Assembly: GCF_001955695.1 (NCBI RefSeq)
Contig: NZ_CP019236.1
Location: 806,001-870,000 of the forward strand
From: Rhodoferax koreense
GTDB taxonomy: Bacteria; Pseudomonadota; Gammaproteobacteria; Burkholderiales; Burkholderiaceae_C
DNA length: 64,000 bases
Direction of reading: 5' to 3'
A model generated the notes under the pieces. It ran no database searches. It was given only the letters and a program-made list of their open reading frames with translations, and had not been told where the DNA came from. Below are positions 8,642-17,282 of this stretch, piece by piece (the first letter of the stretch is position 1; every line of letters starts with the position of its first letter). The position numbers and the translations under genes are program-made.

Positions 8642-9472
8642 TTGAGGGGTGTGCCGATCGTTCTCGCTTTCGTGGTGGTTGCGTTGCTGCTCGCCTGGTG
8701 GCTGGGTGGTCCGTGGCTGGCCGATTTCCGCCGCCGCCGTGTCGCCGAAGCGCCTTTTCCCGCCGCCTGGCGCCGCATCCTGCGCCGGCGCGTGCCGTAT
8801 CTGCGGCGCTTGCCGGCCGACCTGCAGATGCAACTGCGCCGGCGCATCCAGATCTTCATCGCCGAAAAACCCTTCATCGGCTGTGCCGGCTTGGTGGTGA
8901 CCGACGAGATGCGCGTGACCATCGCCGCCCAGGCCTGCCTGCTGTTGCTGAACCGGCCCGCGGGTGGCTACCCGAACCTGCGGCAGGTCCTGCTCTACCC
9001 GAATGCCTTCATCGTGAACCGAGTGGCCACCGGCAGCGGTGGCGTGCTGCGCGACGAGCGCCATGTGCTGGCCGGCGAATCCTGGTCGCAGGGCCAGGTG
9101 GTGTTGTCGTGGGAGGATGCGCTCGAGGGCGCGGCCGTGCCAGGCGATGGCCGCAATGTGGTGATCCACGAATTCGCGCACCAGCTCGACCAGGACAACG
9201 GCCCTGCCAACGGCGCGCCGAGCCTGGCGCCCGGCATGGCCGGCGCACGCTGGGCGGCGGTGCTGGCCGAGGCGTTCGCGCATCTGCAGGCGCTGCAGCG
9301 GGCCGGCGAGCCTTCGCTGCTGAGCCATTACGGCGCCACCAATCCGGCCGAATTCTTTGCGGTCGCGTCCGAGGTCTTCTTCGAGCAGCCGGCGCAACTG
9401 GCCGAGGCTTATCCGGCGCTGTACGCGCAGTTCACGGCGTTCTACCGTGTCGATCCGCTGAGCTGGAACTGA
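8642..9472 (+). CDS. mtfA: MtfA-like zinc metallopeptidase
   Basis: A 276-residue protein of the MtfA (M90, former DUF980) family. A single hydrophobic N-terminal segment is followed by a basic stretch and the zinc motif HEFAH (about 176-180) in VVIHEFAHQLDQ, with a further acidic patch EFFAVASEVFFE that probably supplies the third ligand. E. coli MtfA is of similar size and interacts with the Mlc repressor; I cannot tell whether that role holds here. The start is uncertain: TTG 8642 gives the full length, GTG 8651 is possible, and the AGGGG between them is too close to serve the GTG. Confidence 0.85.
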   Translation: MRGVPIVLAFVVVALLLAWWLGGPWLADFRRRRVAEAPFPAAWRRILRRRVPYLRRLPADLQMQLRRRIQIFIAEKPFIGCAGLVVTDEMRVTIAAQACLLLLNRPAGGYPNLRQVLLYPNAFIVNRVATGSGGVLRDERHVLAGESWSQGQVVLSWEDALEGAAVPGDGRNVVIHEFAHQLDQDNGPANGAPSLAPGMAGARWAAVLAEAFAHLQALQRAGEPSLLSHYGATNPAEFFAVASEVFFEQPAQLAEAYPALYAQFTAFYRVDPLSWN

Positions 9473-9481
9473 AGCGGGGGC

Positions 9482-9916
9482 TCAGGCGGGCGCGGTGTCG
9501 AGCCACCATTGCAGCAGCAGCAGGGCGACATAGGGGAAGGCCACGGTAGGCCGGACGGCATTGCTGGCGTATTCGCCGAGCAGGCCGCTGAAGCCGGCGC
9601 GGCTGGCTTTCCAGTCGCTGTGCAGCTGGAAGGCACCGTCGTCATCGCTCGGATCCAGCTTGATCATGTGCTCCACATGCAGCAGCCGCGTGCCGATGCG
9701 CGACTGCGTGGTGCGCGTCATGGCCTCCTGCACCCACAGCACCGCCGTGACGAGCATCGCCACCGCGGTGCTGAACGACAGCGCCAGGCAGGCCACGAAC
9801 AGGACCACGGCGCAGAGCTTGATCAGCAGCGCGTTGCGTTCGCAGGCTTCGTGGTTGTGTTGCAGCGTGGTCCATTCAAGGCCAAGTGCTGTGGATTCGG
9901 TGGCGGACATCAACAT
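9482..9916 (-). CDS. Small membrane protein of unknown function
   Basis: I do not recognise this 144-residue protein. It has a soluble N-terminus of about 30 residues, two close hydrophobic segments (about 31-65, rich in Ala/Val/Leu), a soluble middle with SDDDGAFQLHSDW, and a last hydrophobic segment (VAFPYVALLLLQWWLD) near the C-terminus. It converges with mtfA (9 bp apart) and precedes a thioesterase gene on the same strand. ATG codons at 9916 and 9910 are both possible; neither has a good ribosome binding site. Confidence 0.6.
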   Translation of the reverse strand: MLMSATESTALGLEWTTLQHNHEACERNALLIKLCAVVLFVACLALSFSTAVAMLVTAVLWVQEAMTRTTQSRIGTRLLHVEHMIKLDPSDDDGAFQLHSDWKASRAGFSGLLGEYASNAVRPTVAFPYVALLLLQWWLDTAPA

Positions 9917-9979
9917 GGTCGGATGGTGGAACGGTCTAAACCGCCGAGCTTAGCGCCTGCGCGTAAACCCCTTCGCGCG

Positions 9980-10393
9980 TCAGGCCGCCAGCCCGGGCAC
10001 GGGGCGCGGCTTGCCCTGCTCGTCGATGGCCACGTAGGTCAGCGAGGCTTCCGTCACCTTCGTGTACTTGCCCTTGGTGCCGAAACGTTCGGCATACACC
10101 TCGACCTTGACGGTGATGGAGGTGCGGCCGACCCGGGTCAACGAGGCGTAGAACGACAGGATGTCGCCCAGCCGGACCGGCTGCTTGAACACGAATTCGT
10201 TGACAGCCACCGTGGCCACGCGCCCCATGGCGTGCTGCATCGGGATCACCGCGCCGGCCAGGTCCACCTGGGCCATGACCCAGCCGCCGAAGATATCGCC
10301 GCTGGCATTGCAGTCGGCCGGCATCGGGATCACCTTGAGCACCAGTTCCATGTCGGTGGGCAATTCGACGTGGGCGCTTGAATTCGTGGACAT
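9980..10393 (-). CDS. Acyl-CoA thioesterase, hotdog fold (YciA-like)
   Basis: A 137-residue single hotdog-domain protein resembling the YciA/BACH acyl-CoA thioesterases, which hydrolyse acyl-CoA to free acid and CoA. The diagnostic stretch is MPADCNASGDIFGGWVMAQ (about 24-42), containing the catalytic-loop Asn and Asp, followed by the hot-dog helix DLAGAVIP. The ATG at 10393 was chosen to begin MSTNSSAHV, with AGGA twelve bases upstream. It is divergent from the ATM1-type exporter. Substrate chain length is unknown. Confidence 0.88.
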   Translation of the reverse strand: MSTNSSAHVELPTDMELVLKVIPMPADCNASGDIFGGWVMAQVDLAGAVIPMQHAMGRVATVAVNEFVFKQPVRLGDILSFYASLTRVGRTSITVKVEVYAERFGTKGKYTKVTEASLTYVAIDEQGKPRPVPGLAA

Positions 10394-10447
10394 GGGGGAC
10401 AATCTTCCTGAAGAAACACAATAACCAACTCCACCGGATTCTCCCCC

Positions 10448-12340
10448 ATGCGCCGCTCCGGCGAACTTGCCCGCATTCCCCACGTCCCATCGACGGCCCC
10501 GACCGGGCAGCCGTCCGCGCCGCCATCTTCCGACTGGCAGACCCTGCGCCGCCTGTTTCCTTATCTCTGGCAATACAAGTGGCGCGTGGTCGCGGCGCTG
10601 AGCTTCATGGTCGGCGCCAAGGTGGCCAACGTCGGCGTGCCGGTGCTGCTGAAGAACCTGGTCGATGCCATGACGCCGCACGGCGCGGCCGCCGGCGGGG
10701 TGCCCGCACTCGTCGTGGTGCCGGTCGCGTTGCTGGTGGCCTACGGGCTGCTGCGGCTGTCGACCTCGCTGTTCACCGAACTGCGCGAACTGGTGTTCGC
10801 CAAGGCCACGGCCGGCGCCTCGCGGCGCATCTCGCTCGAGGTGTTCCAGCACCTGCACGGGCTGAGCCTGCGCTTTCACCTCGAACGCCAGACCGGAGGC
10901 ATGTCGCGCGACATCGAGCGCGGCACGCGCGCCGTCAACTCGTTGATCTCGTATTCGCTCTACAGCATCATCCCGACGCTGATCGAGGTTGGCCTGGTGC
11001 TGGGTTTCCTGGCGGTCAAGTTCGACGCGTGGTTCGCCTGGATCACGCTGATCGCGCTGGTGGTCTACATCGCCTTCACCGTCACGGTGACGGAATGGCG
11101 CACGCAGTTCAGGAAGACCATGAACGACCTCGATTCCTCGGCGCAGAGCCGGGCCATCGACTCGCTGCTGAACTTCGAAACCGTCAAGTACTTCAACAAT
11201 GAGGCCTTCGAGGCCCGGCGCTACGACGAGAACCTGGAGCGCTACCGCCGCGCCTCGGTGAAGAGCCAGACCACGCTGAGCCTGCTCAACACCGGGCAGC
11301 AGCTGATCATCGCCACCGGCCTGGTCGCCATGTTGTGGCGCGCTGCGCACGGCGTGGCCGCCGGCACCATGACCCTGGGCGACCTGGTGATGGTCAACGC
11401 CTTCATGATCCAGCTCTACATTCCGCTGGGCTTCCTGGGTGTGATCTACCGTGAGATCAAGCAGAGCCTGACCGACCTGGAAAAAATGTTCGCGCTGCTC
11501 GAAAAGGAGCGCGAGATCGCCGATACCCCGGGCGCGCAGCCGCTGGTATTGCCGCAGCGCCCAGGAGACAGCCGGCAGGACGCCCTGCTGCCCGGTCTGG
11601 TGCATGCGGCCAGCCATGCCGACGTGACGTTCGACCACGTGGACTTCGCCTACGATCCGGCGCGGCCGATCCTGCGCGACATCAGCTTCCACATCCCGGC
11701 CGGCAAGACGGTGGCCGTGGTCGGCCCGTCTGGCTCGGGCAAGTCGACGCTGGCGCGGCTGCTGTACCGCTTCTACGATGTGCAGGGCGGGCAGATCCGC
11801 ATCGCCGGGCAGGACATCCGCACGGTCACCCAGGCCAGCGTGCGCCAGGCCATCGGCATCGTGCCGCAGGACACGGTGCTGTTCAACGACACGGTGGAAT
11901 ACAACATCGCCTATGGCCGCCCCGGCGCCAGCCGCGCCGAGGTGGAGCAGGCGGCCAAGGCGGCCCGCATCCACGGCTTCATCAGCGTCACGCCGCTGGG
12001 CTACGGCACCATGGTCGGCGAGCGGGGGCTCAAGCTGTCGGGCGGCGAGAAGCAGCGCGTGGCCATCGCCCGCACGCTGCTGAAGGACCCGCCGATCCTG
12101 ATCTTCGACGAGGCCACTTCTGCGCTCGATTCGGCCAACGAACGCGCCATCCAGGCCGAGTTGCAGACCGCTGCGCACAACAAGACCACGCTGGTGATCG
12201 CGCACCGGCTGTCCACCGTGGTCGATGCGCACGAGATCCTGGTAATGGACGCCGGCCGCATCGTCGAGCGCGGAACACACGCCGAGTTGTTGACCTTGGG
12301 CGAGCGTTACGCTGCCATGTGGAACCTGCAGCAAGAGTAG
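10448..12340 (+). CDS. ATM1-type ABC exporter (permease-ATPase fusion)
   Basis: A 630-residue ABC half-transporter acting as a homodimer in the inner membrane. Six membrane helices (about 35-320) contain LHGLSLRFHLERQTGGMSRD, characteristic of ATM1/HMT1-type exporters. The nucleotide-binding domain has Walker [10 protein letters not shown] (about 428), signature LSGGEKQR (about 529), Walker B ILIFDEATSALD and the switch His in IAHRLSTV. Known ATM1 relatives export glutathione conjugates and heavy-metal or Fe-S-related compounds; that function is inferred from the family. No clear Shine-Dalgarno precedes the ATG, so a slightly different start is possible. Confidence 0.93.
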   Translation: MRRSGELARIPHVPSTAPTGQPSAPPSSDWQTLRRLFPYLWQYKWRVVAALSFMVGAKVANVGVPVLLKNLVDAMTPHGAAAGGVPALVVVPVALLVAYGLLRLSTSLFTELRELVFAKATAGASRRISLEVFQHLHGLSLRFHLERQTGGMSRDIERGTRAVNSLISYSLYSIIPTLIEVGLVLGFLAVKFDAWFAWITLIALVVYIAFTVTVTEWRTQFRKTMNDLDSSAQSRAIDSLLNFETVKYFNNEAFEARRYDENLERYRRASVKSQTTLSLLNTGQQLIIATGLVAMLWRAAHGVAAGTMTLGDLVMVNAFMIQLYIPLGFLGVIYREIKQSLTDLEKMFALLEKEREIADTPGAQPLVLPQRPGDSRQDALLPGLVHAASHADVTFDHVDFAYDPARPILRDISFHIPAGKTVAVVGPSGSGKSTLARLLYRFYDVQGGQIRIAGQDIRTVTQASVRQAIGIVPQDTVLFNDTVEYNIAYGRPGASRAEVEQAAKAARIHGFISVTPLGYGTMVGERGLKLSGGEKQRVAIARTLLKDPPILIFDEATSALDSANERAIQAELQTAAHNKTTLVIAHRLSTVVDAHEILVMDAGRIVERGTHAELLTLGERYAAMWNLQQE

Positions 12341-12363
12341 TTGGGCTACGCCACAATAGCCGG

Positions 12364-13293
12364 ATGAAACCCAAGCTCCTCGTCCTCATCTACCTCTCCG
12401 ATCCGCACCAGGCGCTGGTCGGCAGCCATTTCGACTTCATCTACGCGCCCAACGCGGAACTGCGCGCGAAACACATCGCCGCCGATGGCGCTGCCGTGCG
12501 AGCGGTGCTGACGAACGGGACGACGGGCCTGACCGCGGCCGAGATCGACGCCATGCCGGCACTCGAAGTGGCCTGTGCACTCGGCGTGGGTTTCGAGAAC
12601 ATCGACGTGGCGCATTGCAAGCGCCGCGGCATCGCCGTGGCCAATGGCGCCGGTACCAACGACGACTGTGTGGCCGACCATGCGATGGCGCTGCTGCTGG
12701 CCGCGGTGCGCAACGTGCGTTGGCTCGACCAGCAATGCCGCGCCGGCGTCTGGCGCGATGCCGTGCCGATGCCGCCCAACGTGTCGCACCGCCGCCTCGG
12801 CATCATCGGCCTGGGTGACATCGGCCGCAAGGTCGCCAGGCGCGGCCTGGGCTTCGAGATGGAGGTCGGTTACCACGGCCGCAGCAAGAAGGACGTGCCC
12901 TACACCTACTTTGCGGATGTGAAGTCGCTGGCCACCTGGGCCGACTTTTTGGTGGTGGCCACGCCCGGCGGCGCGGCGACGCGCCACCTGGTGAATGCCG
13001 AGGTGCTGACGGCGCTCGGGCCGCGCGGCTTTCTGGTCAACATCGCGCGCGGCAGCGTGGTCGACACCGCGGCGCTGGCCGATGCGCTGCGCGAAGGCCG
13101 CGTGGCCGGCGCGGGGCTGGACGTGTACGAGAGCGAACCCAAGCCGCCGGCCGCGCTGATGGACTTCGACAACGTGGTGCTCACGCCGCACCTGGGCGGG
13201 TGGTCGCCGGAAGCCATGCAGGCCTCGGTGCAGCGGTTCGTCGACAACGCGACGCGCCATTTCGCGGGCGAACCCATGATTTCCCCCCTCTGA
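12364..13293 (+). CDS. D-isomer-specific 2-hydroxyacid dehydrogenase (glyoxylate/hydroxypyruvate reductase type)
   Basis: A 309-residue NAD(P)H-dependent enzyme that reduces 2-oxoacids such as glyoxylate or hydroxypyruvate, or works in reverse. The Rossmann loop GLGDIG (about 148-153) and the catalytic Arg (IARGS, about 228), Glu (YESEP, about 256) and His (TPHLGG, about 275) are all present. It starts 23 bp after the ABC exporter and could be co-transcribed. A LysR gene follows 31 bp downstream on the same strand. Substrate is not predictable from sequence alone. Confidence 0.92.
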   Translation: MKPKLLVLIYLSDPHQALVGSHFDFIYAPNAELRAKHIAADGAAVRAVLTNGTTGLTAAEIDAMPALEVACALGVGFENIDVAHCKRRGIAVANGAGTNDDCVADHAMALLLAAVRNVRWLDQQCRAGVWRDAVPMPPNVSHRRLGIIGLGDIGRKVARRGLGFEMEVGYHGRSKKDVPYTYFADVKSLATWADFLVVATPGGAATRHLVNAEVLTALGPRGFLVNIARGSVVDTAALADALREGRVAGAGLDVYESEPKPPAALMDFDNVVLTPHLGGWSPEAMQASVQRFVDNATRHFAGEPMISPL

Positions 13294-13324
13294 AGAAGAG
13301 CCTGGCACCCGCATAATCGGCCGC

Positions 13325-14257
13325 ATGGAAACCAAGTGGCTCGAAGATTTTGTCAGTCTGGCTGAAACCCGCAGTTTCAGCCGTTCGGCCCAGTTGCGGC
13401 ATGTGACCCAGCCGGCTTTCTCGCGGCGCATCCAGGCGCTCGAAGGCTGGGCCGGCACCGATCTGGTGGACCGCAGTTCCTACCCGACGCGGCTCACACC
13501 GGCCGGCGAAACGCTGTATGCCCAGTCGCTGGAGATGCTGCAGGCCCTGCAGAGCACACGCGCCATGTTGCGCGGCCACCATGCCGCAGGGCAGGACGTG
13601 ATCGAGTTCGCGGTGCCGCATACGCTGGCCTTCACGTTTTTCCCGGCCTGGGTGTCGAGCCTGCGCGAGAAGTTCGGCCCGCTGCGTAGCCGGCTGATCG
13701 CGCTCAACGTGCACGACGCCGTCATGCGCCTGGTCGAGGGCAGCTGCGACGTGTTGATCGCCTACCACCACAGTTCGCTGCCGTTCCAGCTCGCCGCCGA
13801 CCGGTACGAGATGGTGAGCCTGGGCCAAGAAGTGATCGCGCCGTATGTGCGGGCCGATTCCGATGGCGAGCCGCTGTTTACCCTGCCTGGTCGCCCCGGC
13901 CAGCTGCTGCCTTACCTGGGCTATGCGCCGGGCGCCTACCTCGGTCAGACGGTGGACATGATCCTCAAACAGTCTTCCACGCCGATCCATCTCGACCGGG
14001 TGTACGAAACCGACATGTCGGAAGGCCTGAAGGCGATGGCGCTCGAAGGCCATGGCATCGCGTTTCTTCCCTACAGCGCGGTCAAGCGGGAGTTGCGCAC
14101 CAAGCGGCTGGTGAGTGCGGCGCCGCCCGGACTGGCCGGGCTCGAGATGGTGCTCGATGTGCGCGCCTACCGCGAAAAGCCGTCGGGGCACGCCGTGCCC
14201 AAGAGCACGGCCCAGGCCCTGTGGGCCTATCTCACGGCACCAAAAGCGGGCAAATAG
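13325..14257 (+). CDS. LysR-family transcriptional regulator
   Basis: A 310-residue LysR-type regulator with an N-terminal winged helix-turn-helix (FSRSAQLRHVTQPAFSRRIQ, about 19-38) and a two-lobed ligand domain. It lies 165 bp upstream of aspA in the same direction, so it may control the aspartate genes, or the preceding dehydrogenase; LysR regulators more often face their targets divergently. The ligand is unknown. Its stop is followed by a GC-rich hairpin. Confidence 0.92.
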   Translation: METKWLEDFVSLAETRSFSRSAQLRHVTQPAFSRRIQALEGWAGTDLVDRSSYPTRLTPAGETLYAQSLEMLQALQSTRAMLRGHHAAGQDVIEFAVPHTLAFTFFPAWVSSLREKFGPLRSRLIALNVHDAVMRLVEGSCDVLIAYHHSSLPFQLAADRYEMVSLGQEVIAPYVRADSDGEPLFTLPGRPGQLLPYLGYAPGAYLGQTVDMILKQSSTPIHLDRVYETDMSEGLKAMALEGHGIAFLPYSAVKRELRTKRLVSAAPPGLAGLEMVLDVRAYREKPSGHAVPKSTAQALWAYLTAPKAGK

Positions 14258-14286
14258 GGACCGTGCCATGCCCACTTCGGGGCGGG

Positions 14287-14308
14287 AAGGAGCCCCCTTT
14301 GGGGCCTT
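14287..14308 (+). terminator. GC-rich hairpin after the LysR gene
   Basis: AAGG-A-GCCCC pairs with GGGGC-CTT around a CTTT loop 30 bp after the LysR stop. It is followed by ATTCGG rather than a T tract, so it is a weak candidate terminator. Confidence 0.35.
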
Positions 14309-14352
14309 ATTCGGGCGCGTCCTATATCTATAAGTTCCGCGCATAACGCCGT

Positions 14353-14393
14353 CTGTAAACGGCATTGGTGTTTCATCGAAGCGACATTTACAG
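14353..14393. promoter_or_regulatory. CTGTAAA / TTTACAG inverted repeat upstream of aspA
   Basis: A perfect 7-bp inverted repeat (14353-14359 and 14387-14393) with 27 bp between the arms ends 29 bp before the aspA ATG. A second small hairpin GCCGT/ACGGC lies at about 14349-14363. It could be an operator for a dimeric regulator such as the neighbouring LysR protein. No binding evidence exists. Confidence 0.3.
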
Positions 14394-14422
14394 TTCGCGC
14401 CACCTCCACTTCAGAGACTGGC

Positions 14423-15844
14423 ATGACCTCCAATTTTCGCGTCGAACACGACTTTCTTGGTGAAAAGCAGATTCCTCTGGAGGCCTACTGGGGTGTTCAC
14501 ACCGCGCGTGCGGTAGAGAACTTTCCGATCTCGGGCACGCAGATCTCGGCCATGCCCGACCTGATCCGCGCGCTGGCCCACGTGAAGAAGGCCGCGGCCC
14601 AGGTCAATGCCGAACTGGGGGTGCTGGACCCGAAGCTCGCGGGCGCGATCATCCTGGCCTGCGACGACCTGCTGGCCGACCAGTTGCATGCCCAGTTCGT
14701 CGTCGACGTGATCCAGGGCGGCGCCGGCACCTCGACCAACATGAACGCCAACGAGGTCATCGCCAACCGCGCGCTGGAGAAGCTCGGTTTCGAGAAGGGG
14801 CGCTACGACGTGCTGCATCCGAACGACCATGTGAACGCTTCGCAGAGCACCAATGACGTCTACCCGACGGCGGTGCGGCTGGCGCTGTGGTCGGGCATCG
14901 AACGGCTGCTCGAAGCCATGGCCTTCCTGCGCAAGGGCTTCGAAGCCAAGGCGCTGGAATTCAAGGACGTGCTGAAGATCGGGCGCACCCAGTTGCAGGA
15001 CGCCGTGCCGATGACGCTCGGCCAGGAATTCCTGACCTATGCGGTGATGATGGGCGAAGACGAGGCGCGCCTGCGCGAGGCCCGGGCGCTGATCCAGGAG
15101 ATCAACCTCGGCGCGACCGCCATCGGCACCGGCATCAACGCACCCGCGGGTTATTCGGACAAGGTCTGCGTGCGGCTGGCCGAGATCAGCGGCATTCCGG
15201 TGGAGAAGGCGGCCAACCTGATCGAAGCCACGCAGGACACCGGCGCCTTCGTGCAACTGTCGGGCGTGCTCAAGCGCGTGGCCACCAAGCTCAGCAAGAT
15301 CTGCAACGACCTGCGCCTGCTGTCCAGCGGCCCGCAGGCCGGTTTCGGCGACATCAAGCTGCCTGCGCGCCAGGCCGGCTCGAGCATCATGCCGGGCAAG
15401 GTGAATCCGGTGATCCCCGAGGTCATGAACCAGGTGGCCTTCGAGGTCATCGGCAACGACATGACCGTGACCATGGCCTCCGAGGCCGGCCAGCTGCAGC
15501 TCAACGCGTTCGAGCCGGTCATGGGCTGGAGCCTGTTCAAGAGCATCACCCACCTGGGGACGGCCTGCATGACGCTGCAGACCAATTGCGTGGCCGGCAT
15601 CGAGGCCAACCATGAACTGCTGGCCAAGCGGGTGCGCGAGTCGGTCACGCTGGTGACCGCGCTCAACCCGTTGGTTGGCTACGAAAAATCGGCCCTGATC
15701 GCCAAGACGGCGATGGCGACGGGCGCCTCCATCGGCGAGGTGGCGGAGTCGCTCGGCATCATGACCCGTGTCGAACTCGAGGCGTTGCTGGTACCCGAGA
15801 AGCTGACCCAGCCGATGGCCCTGGTGCGCGCACCCTCTGCCTGA
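14423..15844 (+). CDS. aspA: Aspartate ammonia-lyase
   Basis: AspA splits L-aspartate into fumarate and ammonia. The 473-residue protein has the fumarase/aspartase signature GSSIMPGKVNP (about 320-330) with the catalytic serine loop. It also has the AspA-type features RVEHDFLG at the N-terminus, QGGAGTSTNMNANEV, and TSTND-type NASQSTNDVYPT. The aspartase-like N-terminus distinguishes it from class II fumarase. It is followed by a dicarboxylate/amino acid symporter and a glutamate/aspartate ABC importer, which fits catabolism of acidic amino acids. Confidence 0.95.
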   Translation: MTSNFRVEHDFLGEKQIPLEAYWGVHTARAVENFPISGTQISAMPDLIRALAHVKKAAAQVNAELGVLDPKLAGAIILACDDLLADQLHAQFVVDVIQGGAGTSTNMNANEVIANRALEKLGFEKGRYDVLHPNDHVNASQSTNDVYPTAVRLALWSGIERLLEAMAFLRKGFEAKALEFKDVLKIGRTQLQDAVPMTLGQEFLTYAVMMGEDEARLREARALIQEINLGATAIGTGINAPAGYSDKVCVRLAEISGIPVEKAANLIEATQDTGAFVQLSGVLKRVATKLSKICNDLRLLSSGPQAGFGDIKLPARQAGSSIMPGKVNPVIPEVMNQVAFEVIGNDMTVTMASEAGQLQLNAFEPVMGWSLFKSITHLGTACMTLQTNCVAGIEANHELLAKRVRESVTLVTALNPLVGYEKSALIAKTAMATGASIGEVAESLGIMTRVELEALLVPEKLTQPMALVRAPSA

Positions 15845-15965
15845 GGTGGCATGCAAAATGCACACCATCTGAAAACAAAGAGACATTGAATGCAAAACCG
15901 AGCGTGTTGCATCGCCTTCATGAATTGATTTCGACCTCCAACTCAACCTACCAACAGGACGAACC

Positions 15966-17261
15966 ATGAAAAAGAAACTGCCGGCCGCGGTGTGGATACT
16001 GATCTCGATGGTGCTGGGCATCGTCATCGGCTACATGATCTTCATCAACTTCCCGGATAAGGCGGCGGCGGCGCAGATCGCGGGTTACATCTCGATCATG
16101 TCCGACGTGTTCCTGCGGCTGATCAAGATGCTGATCGGGCCGCTGGTGTTCTCCACGCTGGTGGTCGGTATTGCGCACATGGGTGACGCGGCTTCGGTCG
16201 GCCGCGTCTTCGGCAAGGCGCTGGGCTGGTTCGTCACGGCGTCACTGATCTCCCTGGTTCTCGGCCTGGTGATGGCCAATCTTTTGCAGCCCGGTGTGAA
16301 CCTCGGCCTGCCGCTGCCCGACATCGGCGCCTCGGCCAACCTGGCCACCTCCAAGTTCACCCTCAAGGACTTCGTGAGCCATCTGGTGCCGAAGTCGTTC
16401 GCCGAGGCCATGGCCAACAACGAAATCCTGCAGATCGTGGTGTTCTCGATGTTCTTCGGCGTGGCGCTGGCCGCACTCGGCGAAAAGGGCAAGACGCTGG
16501 TGGCCGCGATCGACGAGCTCTCGCACGTGATGCTCAAGATCACCGGCTACGTGATGAAGCTGGCGCCGCTGGCCGTGCTCGCCGCCATGGCCGCCACGGT
16601 GGCCACCAACGGCCTGGCGATCCTGCTCAAGTTCGCGGTGTTCATGGGCGACTTTTACCTCGGCCTGTTCCTGCTGTGGGCCGTGTTGATCCTGGCCGGC
16701 TTCACCTTCCTCGGCCCGCGGGTGTTCAAGCTGCTGGTGTTGATCAAGGAAGCTTTCCTGCTGTCCTTCGCCACGGCCAGTTCCGAGGCCGCCTATCCGA
16801 AGATCCTCGACGCACTCGACCGCTTCGGTGTGAAGCGCAAGATTTCGGCCTTCGTCATGCCCATGGGCTACTCGTTCAATCTCGACGGCTCGATGATGTA
16901 TTGCACCTTCGCCGTGTTGTTCATCGCCCAGGCCTACGGCATCCACCTGCCGATCGGCACGCAGATCACCATGCTGCTGATCCTGATGATGACCTCCAAG
17001 GGCATGGCCGGCGTGCCGCGTGCCTCGCTGGTGGTGATCGCCGCCACGCTGAACCAGTTCAACATCCCCGAAGCCGGCCTGTTGCTGATCCTGGGCGTGG
17101 ACACCTTCCTCGACATGGGCCGCTCGGCGACCAATGCCGTGGGCAACTCCATCGCCACCGCCGTCGTCGCCAAATGGGAAGGCGAGCTGCTGCCCGAAGC
17201 CGAGGCCGAGGCCAATGCCCGCACGCTGGACACGTCGAACCTGACGCCGGCGCACGCCTGA
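15966..17261 (+). CDS. Dicarboxylate/amino acid:cation symporter (SDF family)
   Basis: A 431-residue inner-membrane symporter of the SDF (DAACS) family, which includes GltP and DctA. Eight membrane helices and re-entrant hairpins are implied by the hydrophobicity. The signature segments are SFATASSEAAYPK (first hairpin serines), SYSFNLDGSMMY, and MTSKGMAGVPRAS with the last-helix DMGRSATNAVGNS. The Asp/Asn pair in that helix binds the substrate carboxylate and amino group in relatives. An AGGA lies before the ATG. Location after aspA suggests aspartate, glutamate or fumarate uptake. Confidence 0.93.
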   Translation: MKKKLPAAVWILISMVLGIVIGYMIFINFPDKAAAAQIAGYISIMSDVFLRLIKMLIGPLVFSTLVVGIAHMGDAASVGRVFGKALGWFVTASLISLVLGLVMANLLQPGVNLGLPLPDIGASANLATSKFTLKDFVSHLVPKSFAEAMANNEILQIVVFSMFFGVALAALGEKGKTLVAAIDELSHVMLKITGYVMKLAPLAVLAAMAATVATNGLAILLKFAVFMGDFYLGLFLLWAVLILAGFTFLGPRVFKLLVLIKEAFLLSFATASSEAAYPKILDALDRFGVKRKISAFVMPMGYSFNLDGSMMYCTFAVLFIAQAYGIHLPIGTQITMLLILMMTSKGMAGVPRASLVVIAATLNQFNIPEAGLLLILGVDTFLDMGRSATNAVGNSIATAVVAKWEGELLPEAEAEANARTLDTSNLTPAHA

Positions 17262-17282
17262 GCGCAGGGACGGAGCCGCCCA

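Noticed and set aside
6365..9397. A 1010-codon minus-strand open frame
   Set aside because: It runs antisense to a chemoreceptor, CheV and mtfA genes whose motifs are clear. Long antisense open frames are expected in GC-rich DNA, and its translation is Arg/Ala/His-rich with no domain.
10394..12334. Upstream extension of the thioesterase frame, to 784 codons
   Set aside because: Only the last 137 codons show the hotdog family sequence; the rest is antisense to the ATM1-type exporter.
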